Part shown: positions 1 to 10,973 of the stretch, in pieces
Layout of the letters: every line of letters begins with the position of its first letter
How positions within the stretch are numbered: the stretch's first letter is position 1
Origin: Listeria floridensis FSL S10-1187
GTDB lineage: Bacteria; Bacillota; Bacilli; Lactobacillales; Listeriaceae
Length of the DNA: 64,000 nucleotides
Reading direction: 5' to 3'
Assembly: GCF_000525875.1 (NCBI RefSeq)
Contig: NZ_AODF01000014.1
Coordinates: 62,001 to 126,000, forward strand
The notes under the pieces: model-generated
The model's database searches: none
Seen by the model: only the letters and a program-made list of their open reading frames with translations
What the model was told of the DNA's origin: nothing
Position numbers and translations under genes: made by a program

Positions 1-564
1 ACAGATTTACCGCTTAATCAAAATTGGTCTTGGGATAAGATTCTTCGGTCTTGCTTTATTAAGCAAGCGGACGTTTTGCAAGGGATTTATTATTTCGGGG
101 ATAATTTTGATTTTGATACGAAACAGCGCAACTTTGAGTTTTATGAGCCACTTACGGTTCACGAATCAAGTCTTTCTCCTTCTGTTCATGCAGTTCTTGC
201 ATCAGAACTTGGCAAGGAAGAAAAAGCTGTTGAAATGTATGAACGAACGGCAAGGCTTGATCTTGATAACTATAATAATGATACGGATGACGGTCTGCAT
301 ATTACTTCAATGGCTGGCAGCTGGCTCTCGATTGTGCAAGGGTTTGCTGGAATGCGTGTTCGAGCTGGCAAGCTTCATTTCGACCCGTTTTTACCAAAAG
401 GCTGGACGGAGTATGCCTTTAAGATTAATTTCCGCAAATCATTGATTCAAGTTTCGGTGAAGGATGAGGAAACGGTATTAACACTGCTTGACGGAGCGCC
501 GCTAGTTGTTAAAGTTTACGGAGAAGAAAGACAGCTTGATCAGGCTCAAGTTTTTTCAAAATAA
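1..564 (+). CDS. Maltose phosphorylase-type GH65 enzyme, C-terminal end (5' truncated by window)
   Basis: The reading frame is open from base 1, so only the last 187 residues are present. The stretch [21 protein letters not shown] followed by a short beta-rich tail is the C-terminal part of glycoside hydrolase family 65 disaccharide phosphorylases (phosphorolysis of maltose or related alpha-glucosides to glucose-1-phosphate and glucose in the cytoplasm). In L. monocytogenes a maltose phosphorylase gene precedes cdaA, from memory, which supports maltose as substrate, but kojibiose or trehalose phosphorylase cannot be excluded without the catalytic part. A terminator follows immediately. Confidence 0.8.
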   Translation, partial: TDLPLNQNWSWDKILRSCFIKQADVLQGIYYFGDNFDFDTKQRNFEFYEPLTVHESSLSPSVHAVLASELGKEEKAVEMYERTARLDLDNYNNDTDDGLHITSMAGSWLSIVQGFAGMRVRAGKLHFDPFLPKGWTEYAFKINFRKSLIQVSVKDEETVLTLLDGAPLVVKVYGEERQLDQAQVFSK

Positions 565-570
565 GGTAGA

Positions 571-612
571 AGACTTTTCTCAAAAAAAGGGAAAAGTCTT
601 TCTTTTTTTTCT
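571..612 (+). terminator. Rho-independent terminator after the GH65 gene
   Basis: A 9-bp stem (agacttttc at 571-579 with gaaaagtct at 591-599) is followed by a run of T. It separates the phosphorylase from the c-di-AMP operon. Confidence 0.85.
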
Positions 613-645
613 CATGAGATATTAATCGTTCGCACTTCGCTTTTG

Positions 646-654
646 TGTTACAAT
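646..654 (+). promoter_or_regulatory. Candidate extended -10 promoter of cdaA
   Basis: TGT-TACAAT is an extended -10 element lying just after the upstream terminator and about 85 bases before cdaA. No good -35 hexamer is visible 17 bases upstream. Confidence 0.4.
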
Positions 655-737
655 GGAAAGAGTGAACTAATCGGCTGATTCAAGGCGGCTAGTTAAAATT
701 ACGGGCGGATTTGCCTGAGAAAGACGGAGGCGAAAAG

Positions 738-1559
738 ATGAGCTTTTCAAACATTTCGATTTTGCATTATCTTGCAAACATCATTGATATTCTTGTTGTT
801 TGGTTTGTGATCTATAAAGTGATTATGCTCATCCGCGGAACAAAAGCCGTACAGCTTTTAAAGGGAATCTTCATCATTATCGCGGTAAAAATCGTTAGCA
901 GTTTTCTAGGTCTGCAAACGGTAGGCTGGATTACGGATCAAATGCTAACGTGGGGATTTCTTGCTATTATCATTATTTTTCAACCCGAATTGCGCCGAGC
1001 TCTTGAGACGCTTGGTCGCGGGAATATTTTCATGCGGATCGGATCGCGCATTGAAAAGGAACAGCATCATCTTGTAGATTCCATTATTGATTCAACTAAA
1101 TATATGTCGAAACGGCGGATTGGAGCTCTTATTTCGGTGGCGAAAGATACCGGAATGGAAGATTATATTGAAACGGGGATTCCACTTCATGCGCATGTTT
1201 CTTCGCAGCTTTTGATTAATATTTTTATTCCGAATACACCGCTTCATGATGGAGCTGTGATTATTAAGGGAAATGAAATTGCTTCGGCGGCTAGCTACTT
1301 GCCGCTTTCAGATAGTCCTTATTTGTCAAAAGAGCTTGGTACAAGACACCGGGCAGCTCTTGGGATTAGTGAGGTAACGGATAGTGTCACAATCGTAGTT
1401 TCTGAAGAGACGGGCGGCATTTCTGTGACTAAAAGCGGCGAGCTTTTCCGCGATATTTCTGAGGAGCGTTTACGTGAGATTCTAGAAGCAGAATTAGTTC
1501 GACTTCCTGAGAAAAAAACATCCTTCTTTTCCAAATGGTTAGGAGGCGGTAAGAAATGA
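738..1559 (+). CDS. cdaA: Diadenylate cyclase CdaA (c-di-AMP synthase)
   Basis: Membrane-bound enzyme that condenses two ATP to cyclic di-AMP, the essential second messenger for potassium and osmolyte balance and wall integrity. The 273-residue protein has three N-terminal membrane helices (about residues 10-90) and a DAC domain. The catalytic motifs DGA (171-173) and RHR (203-205) are intact. The ATG at 738 is preferred to the in-frame start at 711 because GGAGG lies 7 bases before it and the length then equals that of the Listeria enzyme. It overlaps cdaR by four bases, so the two are translationally coupled; cdaR and glmM products are known partners that modulate the cyclase. Confidence 0.97.
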   Translation: MSFSNISILHYLANIIDILVVWFVIYKVIMLIRGTKAVQLLKGIFIIIAVKIVSSFLGLQTVGWITDQMLTWGFLAIIIIFQPELRRALETLGRGNIFMRIGSRIEKEQHHLVDSIIDSTKYMSKRRIGALISVAKDTGMEDYIETGIPLHAHVSSQLLINIFIPNTPLHDGAVIIKGNEIASAASYLPLSDSPYLSKELGTRHRAALGISEVTDSVTIVVSEETGGISVTKSGELFRDISEERLREILEAELVRLPEKKTSFFSKWLGGGKK

Positions 1560-2920
1560 TGGATCGAATTTTAAATAACAAATGGTCGATTCGGATTGTT
1601 GCATTAGTTCTTGCTGCTATTTTATTTACATCGGTCAGTACGGACAACAAAAATAGCGGCGGTTCTTTTCAAACCACTTCGCAAAATGACACGGAAGTGA
1701 TTCAAAACATTCCGGTAGAAGTTTATTATGATAAGAAAAACCTTTATGTTTCCGGCTTGCCAGAAACGGTCACGGTGACAATCAGCGGTCCGCGGAGCAT
1801 TGTTCAAAATACGCGTGCGCAACAAGATTTTGAAGTTTATGCAGATTTGCGAAATGCCTCTATTGGGGAACAAGAAGTGAAGCTGAAAATCAAAAATGTT
1901 TCAGCACGTCTGAAAGCGACGATTAGTCCTGAGAAGGTTCGTGTCAATGTTCAAGAAAAAGTAACGAAGAAGTTTTCAGTGGAAGCGGAGCTTGCGAACA
2001 GCGCAATTGCTGACGGTTATAAAGCTGGCACACCGACAGTTAGTCCAGGTCGTGTTTCTATTACTGGAGCGAAAGATACGATTTCTCAAATTGCCTATGT
2101 AAAAGCCAATGTCGACGAAAGTAAAAAACATAAAGATGATTTTGAAACGGAAGCACAAGTTGCGGCTTTTGATAAAAACTTGAACAAGCTAGATGTAGAA
2201 ATCAGTCCGCAAAAAGTAAAAGTTTCTGTTCCTGTATCGAAGGTGGGAAAGTCAGTTCCGATTAAGCTTAGGGCATCTGGAAATCCTTCAGATGATATTA
2301 CGATATCAAGTATGACTGCCGATCAAAGTGAAGTTGTGGTGGTTGGTGATGACGATGTGCTTGATCGGATAAATCAAATTACGATTCAAGTTCCGGTTTC
2401 AGGGATTACCGCGGATACAGTTCGAGAAATCAAGATTCCTGTGCCGAATGGAGCCAATTCAGTACAGCCGACAACGATTGAAGTAAGAATAAAAACGACG
2501 AAAAAATCATCTGCCAATTCTTCAAGCGGCAGTACAAATGGTTCCTCGAACGGAGATTCATCGAATAACACTAATCAAAACAATAATCAAGCGGAAGAAA
2601 ACGAAAATCAAGAAACAACAAGTTCAAAAGTCTTTGCTAATAAAGAAATTACGCTCAGCAGTCTGCCAGATGATTTGACTGCAACAATGACTTCGCCAGC
2701 TAATGGTCGGGTTACTGTCACACTTCGAGGGCCTAAAAATTTACTTGACGGCTTGACTCAAGCAGATATAAGTGCTTTTGTTGATTTATCAAAAGCAACC
2801 GCAGGGAGCTACAGCAATAAGATTGAGATAGGAAATTTGCCGGCAGGCGTAAGTTATACGTTATCGGTTGGGACGGCAAGTTTTACGATTGAACAAAAAT
2901 CAGGAAGTACTGAGGAATAG
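1556..2920 (+). CDS. cdaR: CdaA regulator CdaR (YbbR-domain protein)
   Basis: Single-pass membrane protein of 454 residues with an N-terminal helix (about residues 10-27) and four YbbR repeats outside the cell (roughly 50-140, 145-225, 230-315 and 370-450). A low-complexity Ser/Asn/Gln linker at about 317-358 separates the third and fourth repeats. Known role of the family: binds CdaA and tunes c-di-AMP production. ATGA overlap with cdaA and co-direction with glmM show the standard three-gene arrangement. The start could also be the second ATG, three bases later. Confidence 0.95.
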   Translation: MMDRILNNKWSIRIVALVLAAILFTSVSTDNKNSGGSFQTTSQNDTEVIQNIPVEVYYDKKNLYVSGLPETVTVTISGPRSIVQNTRAQQDFEVYADLRNASIGEQEVKLKIKNVSARLKATISPEKVRVNVQEKVTKKFSVEAELANSAIADGYKAGTPTVSPGRVSITGAKDTISQIAYVKANVDESKKHKDDFETEAQVAAFDKNLNKLDVEISPQKVKVSVPVSKVGKSVPIKLRASGNPSDDITISSMTADQSEVVVVGDDDVLDRINQITIQVPVSGITADTVREIKIPVPNGANSVQPTTIEVRIKTTKKSSANSSSGSTNGSSNGDSSNNTNQNNNQAEENENQETTSSKVFANKEITLSSLPDDLTATMTSPANGRVTVTLRGPKNLLDGLTQADISAFVDLSKATAGSYSNKIEIGNLPAGVSYTLSVGTASFTIEQKSGSTEE

Positions 2921-2948
2921 CTTTCTAGCAAGAATTTTTGAAGATTCA

Positions 2949-2962
2949 GGAAAGCGCTTTTC
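2949..2962. promoter_or_regulatory. cre-like palindrome before glmM
   Basis: GGAAAGCGCTTTTC matches the CcpA cre palindrome TGAAAGCGCTTTCA at 11 of 14 positions and lies about 30 bases upstream of a TATAAT box. This suggests, but does not show, catabolite control of glmM. Confidence 0.3.
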
Positions 2963-2994
2963 AGACTTTAGGTGAATTTTTTCGCTAAAACAGG

Positions 2995-3000
2995 TATAAT
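2995..3000 (+). promoter_or_regulatory. Candidate promoter (-10 box) of glmM
   Basis: A consensus TATAAT lies in the 187-base gap between cdaR and glmM, about 108 bases before the start codon. The -35 region is weak. It would allow glmM transcription separate from cdaAR. Confidence 0.4.
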
Positions 3001-3107
3001 GAAAGATGCAGTGAATTTTGGGTAGCTGATTCGATTTTGTGATTCCTGCTTGATTTATTGTGAAAATGACTTAAAATGTTTCTTTAAATAGAAGGAGAGA
3101 GTTAAGA

Positions 3108-4460
3108 ATGGGAAAATATTTTGGAACAGATGGGGTTCGCGGAGTTGCTAATGAAGAATTATCACCAGAACTGGCATTCCGCCTAGGTAGAATGGGAGGC
3201 TATGTGCTTACAAGACATGTCGGGGAACATCCGCGCGTTCTCGTAGCACGCGATACTCGTATTTCGGGGGAAATGCTTGAATCGGCACTCATTGCAGGAC
3301 TTGTCTCTGTCGGAATTGAAGTCATGCGTCTAGGGGTTATTTCGACTCCGGGAGTGGCTTATCTGACAACGGCTCAGGGAGCTGCAGCAAGTGTCATGAT
3401 TTCTGCTTCGCATAATCCCGTACAAGATAACGGAATTAAATTTTTCGGATCAGACGGCTTTAAACTGTCTGATGATCAAGAACTTGAAATTGAAGCATTG
3501 CTCGATATGGAAAAAGATGAATTGCCTCGTCCAAGTGCTGATGGACTTGGGACGATAAGCGACTATTATGAAGGTAAACAGAAATATCTGCAATTCTTGA
3601 AACAAACTGTTGATCCTGATTTCGGTGAGTATCTTGTAGCGCTTGATTGTGCAAATGGCGCGACGTCAAGTCTTGCTACACATTTATTTGCTGATCTGGA
3701 AGCTGAAACAGTTTCGATGGGTACTTCGCCAAATGGTCTTAATATTAATGATGGTGTCGGTTCCACACACCCGGAAGCGCTTGCTGCATTTGTTAAAGAA
3801 AAAAATGCAGATGTCGGACTGGCTTTTGATGGTGACGGTGATCGTGTGATTGCAGTTGATGAGAACGGTGAAATTGTCGACGGCGATAAAATTATGTTTA
3901 TTTGCGCAAAATACTTAAGCGAACAAGGACAATTGAAGCATAATACAGTAGTTTCGACGGTTATGAGTAATCTTGGCTTTTATAAGGGCTTGAAAGATTT
4001 GAATATCGGAGACGTACAAACTGCTGTGGGTGACCGTTATGTGGTAGAAGCAATGCGTAATGGCAACTATAACCTTGGTGGCGAGCAATCGGGACATATT
4101 ATTTTCTTAGATCATAATACAACTGGTGATGGTCTACTTTCGGGGATTCAACTTGTGAATGTGATGAAGGCAACTGGGAAGAAATTGTCTGAGCTTGCCG
4201 CAGAAATGAAGACGTATCCGCAAAAACTTGTGAACATTCGTGTGACGGATAAAAATGCAGTGACGGATAATCCGAAAGTACATGCGGCGATTGAAGCGGT
4301 TGAACAAGAAATGGCCGGAAATGGTCGAGTTCTTGTGCGCCCATCTGGAACGGAACCTCTCGTTCGTGTTATGGTGGAGGCTGCTACAAAAGAAGATACA
4401 GAAGAATATTGCAGTCGGATTGCTGTAATTGTTCAAGATGAAATGGGCTTGGATAAATAA
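3108..4460 (+). CDS. glmM: Phosphoglucosamine mutase GlmM
   Basis: Converts glucosamine-6-phosphate to glucosamine-1-phosphate in the cytoplasm, feeding UDP-GlcNAc for peptidoglycan. The 450-residue protein has every signature of the family: N-terminal [10 protein letters not shown], the phosphoserine loop SASHNP (Ser101), the metal-binding DGDGDR and the C-terminal phosphate-binding RPSGTEP. AAGGAGAG precedes the ATG at good spacing. GlmM binds and inhibits CdaA in related species, which explains the conserved cdaA-cdaR-glmM order. glmS, the preceding enzyme of the pathway, lies 1.3 kb downstream. A strong terminator follows. Confidence 0.98.
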   Translation: MGKYFGTDGVRGVANEELSPELAFRLGRMGGYVLTRHVGEHPRVLVARDTRISGEMLESALIAGLVSVGIEVMRLGVISTPGVAYLTTAQGAAASVMISASHNPVQDNGIKFFGSDGFKLSDDQELEIEALLDMEKDELPRPSADGLGTISDYYEGKQKYLQFLKQTVDPDFGEYLVALDCANGATSSLATHLFADLEAETVSMGTSPNGLNINDGVGSTHPEALAAFVKEKNADVGLAFDGDGDRVIAVDENGEIVDGDKIMFICAKYLSEQGQLKHNTVVSTVMSNLGFYKGLKDLNIGDVQTAVGDRYVVEAMRNGNYNLGGEQSGHIIFLDHNTTGDGLLSGIQLVNVMKATGKKLSELAAEMKTYPQKLVNIRVTDKNAVTDNPKVHAAIEAVEQEMAGNGRVLVRPSGTEPLVRVMVEAATKEDTEEYCSRIAVIVQDEMGLDK

Positions 4461-4469
4461 TTTGATAAT

Positions 4470-4504
4470 AAATCCCGTTATCAAAGTGATAACGGGATTT
4501 TTCA
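4470..4504 (+). terminator. Terminator after glmM
   Basis: A perfect 13-bp stem (4470-4482 with 4488-4500) around a 5-base loop is followed by T residues. Confidence 0.9.
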
Positions 4505-4523
4505 TATGAGAAAGGATTTTTAG

Positions 4524-5355
4524 ATGATGACTGGACGAACAGGAAAATGGATGGGGAGCCTACTTGTTATGCTTGCAGTTACACAATTTTACAGCTTTTT
4601 CAGTGCGATTTACGGCTATTTTATGAATACCACGGATTACGAGTTTATTTGGAATTTTTGGGTGATTGGAATTTTAGCTTGTCTGCTTTTGACAGCGGGA
4701 TTACTCTTGATTCGAACAAATACTTTTAAGATACCGGCTTTGGTTATTTTGCCGCTTTTCATTCTTTACTTAGGATTTTCGGTATATATGTATCAGTGGA
4801 AACTCATGCAAGAATATGAAGGAATTCCATTTAATTTTACCAATACGATTCTGTTGATTCTTGCTGTCCTAGTTTTTGTGACATTGTTTTTTGTAAAAGG
4901 AGACAGTGAGGCTGATCTTTTGAACGTTTCAGATAAAAGAAAGAAAAAATGGAGGCTTAGCGCAATCTCTGCCGCACTAATCAGCGCTGGGCTAACGATT
5001 TGGGCAATCACTCTGCTTATAAACGAGTTTAGGCATCCGACAGAAGAATCTGAAACTGCTTTTCGCTTCAGTGCTGATTTTGATGCCGTCTTTGCTGGCT
5101 TCAGTGTGCTGATCTTTGCTCTTGTTATATTTGTATCCTTTCGAAAGGGCTCTTATCTGTTAGCTGGGATTACACTTGCGATCGGATTGTTGTTTGCAAC
5201 GAATTACCTTTGGTTTGATCAGTGGATGCGTTATGCTGCTGAAAATAGCTTGCAGCTTGGTTCAGGCGAAAACCGCATCTTCGGTATTAATCTGTTGATT
5301 GCTTTTTTTTGCTTTTCTATCAGGTATTTGTCAATTAGTCGGGAAGAAAGCGTAA
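4524..5355 (+). CDS. Polytopic membrane protein of unknown function (probable frameshift near 3' end)
   Basis: About 276 residues with eight predicted hydrophobic helices and short loops; I do not recognise a family. AAAGGA lies 8 bases before the ATG pair at 4524/4527. As sequenced, the frame runs to 5408 and reads through a transcription terminator. If the T8 run at 5303-5310 is one base too long, the last helix continues as FFAFLSGICQLVGKKA and stops at 5353-5355, inside the upstream arm of that terminator, which is the more natural end. It sits alone between the glmM terminator and the glmS promoter. Function unknown. Confidence 0.7.
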
Positions 5356-5376
5356 AAGCTTGTCCGACTTTTTTAT
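5337..5376 (+). terminator. Terminator after the eight-helix membrane protein
   Basis: The outer stem agtcgg/ccgact (5337-5342 with 5364-5369) and an inner aaagc/gctt pairing are followed by TTTTTTATTTT. It overlaps the corrected stop codon of the upstream gene. Confidence 0.65.
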
Positions 5377-5440
5377 TTTCTAGAATTTTTACACAATATT
5401 TTGTATAGACCAATTTGACAGATGTGGCACTAGATAATGC

Positions 5441-5469
5441 TTGACGGAGTATACATTTTGATGTAAACT
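5441..5469 (+). promoter_or_regulatory. Promoter of the glmS leader
   Basis: TTGACG (5441-5446) and TAAACT (5464-5469) are separated by 17 bases, giving a start near 5476, about 50 bases before the ribozyme cleavage site. A second TTGACA at 5415 has no -10 box at proper spacing. Confidence 0.6.
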
Positions 5470-5523
5470 TAATTATGTTTCCTTGAATAGCATAGAAAAG
5501 GAGGATCGCTAAAAACTAAATAG

Positions 5524-5726
5524 AAGCGCCAGAACTGATTGTGCTAGATGAATGAGCGGGTGAAAATCCGGCTTGATTTCGAAATCAGTTGACGAGGAGG
5601 AGATTAATCGAAAATTCGGCGGGAGTCTCCCGGTTGTGCATGCAATCGTTAAGTTTCAGCTACAAACCGTTTGGGTGACCAAGCGAACAGAATGCTGAAA
5701 AACATGTGAATACCACCTCCAAGGGA
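5524..5726 (+). ncRNA. glmS ribozyme (GlcN6P-responsive self-cleaving riboswitch)
   Basis: The leader carries the conserved elements in order: AGCGCCAGAACT at the 5' end, GACGAGGAGGAG, TCGGCGGGAGTCTCCCGG, TTTGGGTGACCAAG, and the terminal CCACCTCCAAGGG. Cleavage in this class occurs just 5' of the G in A|GCGCC, here between 5525 and 5526. Glucosamine-6-phosphate, the product of GlmS, is the cofactor for cleavage, after which the mRNA is degraded, giving feedback control. It ends 67 bases before the glmS start codon. Confidence 0.96.
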
Positions 5727-5793
5727 ACGAAAAAACTCGTGATAGACAAAAATTGGTGAGGTCTGTCTGACTATTATTGGAGGCTTATTTATT

Positions 5794-7602
5794 ATGTGTG
5801 GAATTGTAGGATATATTGGAACGGAAAATGCGAAAGAAATTTTATTGAACGGTCTTGAAAAGTTGGAATACCGCGGCTATGATTCAGCTGGGATTGCACT
5901 TTTAAATAAAGAAGAACTAACAGTTGTAAAAGAAAAAGGCCGCATTGCTGATTTGCGGAAAAAAGTTGCAACTGATGCTTCCGGCGAACTGGGAATCGGA
6001 CATACGCGCTGGGCAACTCATGGTAAACCAAGTGAAGAAAATGCTCATCCGCATCAAAGTTTATCGGGTCGTTTTGTGATTGTGCATAACGGTGTCATTG
6101 AAAACTATTCGCTGCTTAAGGATGAATATTTGGAAAATGTCCCGCTTAAGAGTGATACAGACACTGAAGTCATTGTGCAATTGATTGAAAAGCTATCGAA
6201 TGAGGGACTTGAGACGAAGGAAGCTATTCGAAAAACGCTTAAACTTTTGCATGGTTCTTATGCAATTTGTGTGATCGATCAAAAGGAACCAAATTTGCTT
6301 TATGCAGCAAAAAATAAGAGCCCACTTTTAATTGGAAAAGGTTCTAGCTTTAATATTATTGCAAGTGATGCAATGGCAGCTTTAAAAGAGACGGATCAAT
6401 TTATCGAAATTGCGGATGAAGAGATGGTTATTCTGAGCCGTGATTCGATCCAAATTGAAACGCTTGACGGAGAAATGATTGAACGTGAACCATTCACTGC
6501 TGCGATTGACGCATCGGATATTGAAAAAGGCACTTATCCGCACTATATGCTGAAAGAAGTTGATGAACAGCCGGCTGTAATGCGTCGTATCATTCAGTCG
6601 TATCAAAATGAAGCGGGTGACCTTGCGGTTGATCATGCTGTGCTTGATGAAGTATTAAATTCAGATCGAATTTATATTATTGCTTGCGGAACGAGCAGTC
6701 ATGCTGGGTATGTAGGTAAAGCAATGATCGAACGCTTTGCAAAAATTCCGGTAGAAGTGCATATTTCAAGTGAGTTTGGATATAATATTCCGTTGCTTTC
6801 GGAGAAACCGCTCTTTATGTTTATTACGCAAAGTGGAGAAACTGCCGATAGCCGTCAAGTGCTTGTGAAAGTGAAAGAAATGGGATATCGAACACTTACG
6901 CTTACAAATGTTCCTGGGTCGACGTTAGACCGGGAAGCAGATCAATCGATGTACCTCCATGCCGGACCAGAAATTGCAGTGGCATCAACGAAGGCTTATA
7001 CAGCGCAAGTGGCTGTTTTAAGTATTTTGGCTGTTGCGGCGGGGCGTGCGAAAGGGGTCGAGCAAGCGTTTGAAATTGATTTGTCAGCTGAACTAGGCAT
7101 TGCAGCAACTGCCATGGAAGCGATGGTTTCAAGTAAAGAACTGATTGAACACATTGCTGGTGAATTCCTCGCAACTTCGCGAAATGCCTTTTTCTTAGGT
7201 CGTAGCGTGGATTACTTTGTGGCGATGGAAGCTGCACTTAAACTGAAGGAAATTTCGTATATTCAAGCGGAGGGTTTTGCAAGCGGAGAATTGAAACATG
7301 GTACGATCGCTTTAATTGAAGACGAAACGCCTGTGTTTGCGATTGTGACGCAGGAAAACATTAACTGGAATATTCGTGGAAATGTGAATGAAGTGCTTGC
7401 GCGCGGTGCGAATGCTTGTGTCTTTGCGATGGAAGGTTTAGAACAACCGGGAGATCGCCTTGTTATTCCGCATGTGCATGAACTGCTAACACCACTTGTT
7501 AGTGTGATCCCTTGCCAGCTACTTGCTTATTATGCGGCGTTACACCGTGATTGTGACGTGGATAAACCTAGGAACTTGGCAAAAAGTGTAACGGTTGAAT
7601 AG
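5794..7602 (+). CDS. glmS: Glutamine-fructose-6-phosphate aminotransferase GlmS
   Basis: Makes glucosamine-6-phosphate from fructose-6-phosphate and glutamine, the entry step to amino sugars. The 602-residue protein starts MCGIVGYIG, so Cys2, the glutaminase nucleophile, is present once Met is removed. The N-terminal class II glutamine amidotransferase domain (to about residue 240) is followed by two SIS sugar-isomerase domains, and the C-terminus ends in the usual [18 protein letters not shown] precedes the ATG. Expression is set by the ribozyme in its leader. From memory, L. monocytogenes has glmS (lmo0727) elsewhere, whereas B. subtilis has it next to glmM as here. Confidence 0.98.
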   Translation: MCGIVGYIGTENAKEILLNGLEKLEYRGYDSAGIALLNKEELTVVKEKGRIADLRKKVATDASGELGIGHTRWATHGKPSEENAHPHQSLSGRFVIVHNGVIENYSLLKDEYLENVPLKSDTDTEVIVQLIEKLSNEGLETKEAIRKTLKLLHGSYAICVIDQKEPNLLYAAKNKSPLLIGKGSSFNIIASDAMAALKETDQFIEIADEEMVILSRDSIQIETLDGEMIEREPFTAAIDASDIEKGTYPHYMLKEVDEQPAVMRRIIQSYQNEAGDLAVDHAVLDEVLNSDRIYIIACGTSSHAGYVGKAMIERFAKIPVEVHISSEFGYNIPLLSEKPLFMFITQSGETADSRQVLVKVKEMGYRTLTLTNVPGSTLDREADQSMYLHAGPEIAVASTKAYTAQVAVLSILAVAAGRAKGVEQAFEIDLSAELGIAATAMEAMVSSKELIEHIAGEFLATSRNAFFLGRSVDYFVAMEAALKLKEISYIQAEGFASGELKHGTIALIEDETPVFAIVTQENINWNIRGNVNEVLARGANACVFAMEGLEQPGDRLVIPHVHELLTPLVSVIPCQLLAYYAALHRDCDVDKPRNLAKSVTVE

Positions 7603-7612
7603 AAACAAAAAG

Positions 7613-7650
7613 AAAAGGCTTTTGGAGGGAAACTCCAAAAGCCTTTTTTA
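7613..7650. terminator. Bidirectional terminator between glmS and ydiK
   Basis: A 15-bp stem (7613-7627 with 7633-7647) has A's on one side and T's on the other, so it can end transcripts from both convergent genes. The ydiK stop codon touches its right edge. Confidence 0.88.
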
Positions 7651-7848
7651 TTCGCTTGGTGTTTGATTTTTGCGCAAGCCTTGATAGAACATTCGGAAGG
7701 CTGTTACGAAGTCGATTGCTGCCATGGCGATGATGATATATGCGAAGATTCCCCAGCCAGATCGGTTTACCTCTTGGATTGCAAAAAAGACAAACACAAT
7801 GCCCAGTATGAAATACAGTAATCCTTGTGTTAGAAAGCGACGATTCAT
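7648..7848 (-). CDS. ydiK: YdiK family small membrane protein (DUF4305)
   Basis: A 66-residue protein with two membrane helices (about residues 7-23 and 33-51). It is encoded directly behind ydiL and next to groESL, the arrangement of B. subtilis ydiK-ydiL-groES. The ATG at 7848 is chosen because GGGGGG of the ydiL 3' end serves as its ribosome site and the gap to the ydiL stop is four bases, implying translational coupling. The longer frame beginning at 7875 lacks a ribosome site. Function unknown. Confidence 0.75.
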   Translation of the reverse strand: MNRRFLTQGLLYFILGIVFVFFAIQEVNRSGWGIFAYIIIAMAAIDFVTAFRMFYQGLRKNQTPSE

Positions 7849-7852
7849 TTTG

Positions 7853-8536
7853 TTACCCCCCAGTGACAAAGCCAAGGATGAGAACGAAACAGTTCATCAG
7901 AATGTGCGCTCCCATTGGCACGATAATACGTTTTGTTTTCGTATATAAATAGCAAAGCACGAGCCCGATTACAAAATAAGCCAAGAGGTAGCTGATGTCG
8001 CCGTGAAGTAGTGCAAAGATGAATGAGCTGATGACAGCTGCTACATGGATGTTTGTCATGTTGGCAAGTCCGCCGTAGATCACTTTCCGAAAGACGAGTT
8101 CTTCGAGTATCGGACCGGTGATGCCGATGAAGAATAGGAAAATCGGTGCGCTTTTAGCATAATTTAATAGGCTTTCGGTGTTTTCAGAGCCGCTAGGCAT
8201 ACCGACAAACAGTGCGATGATGAAAAAAGACAGGTACTGGGCGGCTATCAAAATGACAAACCCGAGTACGGACCACAGTAAGCTCTTACCTAAACTGGTT
8301 TTTTCTCCAAAGACAATTTTGTTTTGTTCGGGCTGTTTACGAAGAACAAGCCAAATAATGAACAGCGTCAAAAGATTGGAGAAGATTGTCCAAATCACGA
8401 CAGCAAGAGATCCGGCTGCTTCACTTGAATAATTTGTCAAAGCTTTTAAAATACTTTGTACGATAGGTGCGCCGATCGCTCCAGAAAAGAGCAAGATGAA
8501 ATATGCGAAAATAATCGTCAGATAGCGTTTAGGCAA
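7853..8536 (-). CDS. ydiL: CPBP family intramembrane metalloprotease (YdiL-like)
   Basis: A 227-residue polytopic protein with the CPBP/Abi (Rce1-type) signatures: EELVFR (EExxxR motif), FALLHGD, and HILMN near the C-terminus, which supply the glutamates, histidines and asparagine of the active site. Family members cleave prenylated or peptide substrates in the membrane; the substrate here is unknown. The start is TTG at 8536, with AAAGGAGCG 6 bases upstream. It diverges from groES and is co-transcribed with ydiK, as in B. subtilis. Confidence 0.85.
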   Translation of the reverse strand: MPKRYLTIIFAYFILLFSGAIGAPIVQSILKALTNYSSEAAGSLAVVIWTIFSNLLTLFIIWLVLRKQPEQNKIVFGEKTSLGKSLLWSVLGFVILIAAQYLSFFIIALFVGMPSGSENTESLLNYAKSAPIFLFFIGITGPILEELVFRKVIYGGLANMTNIHVAAVISSFIFALLHGDISYLLAYFVIGLVLCYLYTKTKRIIVPMGAHILMNCFVLILGFVTGG

Positions 8537-8578
8537 AAAATCGCTCCTTTCTATATTAAATGCGAAATTTTCTTTTCC

Positions 8579-8608
8579 ATTGTACTCATAAATAGGCTAC
8601 TTTTGCAA
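8579..8608 (-). promoter_or_regulatory. Promoter of ydiL-ydiK
   Basis: On the minus strand TTGCAA (8608-8603) and TACAAT (8584-8579) are 18 bases apart, with a TG just upstream of the -10 region. It lies 43 bases before the ydiL start. Confidence 0.6.
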
Positions 8609-8652
8609 ATAACTAAGAGTAAATTTTTTTTTGAAATTAAAGTTCTTTCTGC

Positions 8653-8681
8653 TTGCATTTTTAACCTTTTTTGACTAATAT
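8653..8681 (+). promoter_or_regulatory. Promoter of groESL
   Basis: TTGCAT (8653-8658) and TAATAT (8676-8681) are separated by 17 bases, placing the transcription start beside the CIRCE operator. Confidence 0.55.
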
Positions 8682-8691
8682 AAGAATTGTG

Positions 8692-8718
8692 TTAGCACTC
8701 GGTCTAAGAGAGTGCTAA
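8692..8718. promoter_or_regulatory. CIRCE operator (HrcA binding site)
   Basis: A perfect TTAGCACTC-N9-GAGTGCTAA inverted repeat lies between the groESL promoter and groES. It is the classic HrcA repressor site, so the operon is class I heat-shock controlled. hrcA itself is not in the window. Confidence 0.97.
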
Positions 8719-8753
8719 AAGATGAAACACTTATTTAGAGGAGGTTATTTACA

Positions 8754-9038
8754 TTGTTAAAACCATTAGGAGATCGCGTTGTTATTGAAGTACTTGAAGC
8801 AGAAGAAAAAACTGCCAGCGGAATTGTTCTGCCTGACTCGGCAAAGGAAAAACCACAAGAAGGTAAGGTTGTTGCTGTTGGAACAGGTCGTGTTCTTGAT
8901 AACGGTACGAAAGAACCTCTTGAAGTGGCTGAAGGAGATCATATTATTTTCTCCAAGTATTCGGGAACGGAAGTCACTTTCGACGGACAAGATCTTTTGA
9001 TCATTCGTGAAAATGATATTTTAGCAGTTGTTAAATAA
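8754..9038 (+). CDS. groES: Co-chaperonin GroES
   Basis: The 94-residue lid of the GroEL chamber. The sequence [12 protein letters not shown] at the start, the mobile loop [23 protein letters not shown] and the beta-barrel core are intact. It starts with TTG at 8754, preceded by GAGGAGG. The TTG start is shared with B. subtilis groES, from memory. It lies 45 bases ahead of groEL under CIRCE control. Confidence 0.98.
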   Translation: MLKPLGDRVVIEVLEAEEKTASGIVLPDSAKEKPQEGKVVAVGTGRVLDNGTKEPLEVAEGDHIIFSKYSGTEVTFDGQDLLIIRENDILAVVK

Positions 9039-9080
9039 AATAAGAAAATAGAAATGAATGGAATAAACGGAGGGAAATAA

Positions 9081-10712
<1,632 letters not shown>

Positions 10713-10783
10713 TAAATGTCCATTTACTGTTTTTTGATCTAGAAAGCGGATTTGATACACATATATGTAGTTTTAATATTAGT

Positions 10784-10825
10784 AAAAAAGATGTAGGAGA
10801 AAACAAATTCTCCTACATCTTTTTT
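10784..10825 (+). terminator. Terminator after groEL
   Basis: An 11-bp core stem gatgtaggaga/tctcctacatc (10790-10800 with 10809-10819), flanked by A and T tracts that extend the pairing. Confidence 0.9.
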
Positions 10826-10973
10826 GTTAGTGATTTGAAAGCAGGTATATTGTTAATATTACACAATGTTAGATATATTGTTCAGTATATTCGAAAATAA
10901 TGAATGATTATGATATTTTATAATAAATGTGTTCACTCGGATTTTGGCAATACTAAACCTCAGGAGGATATCA

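Noticed and set aside
5415-5420. TTGACA upstream of glmS
   Set aside because: No -10 hexamer at 16-18 bases; the TTGACG/TAAACT pair just downstream fits better.
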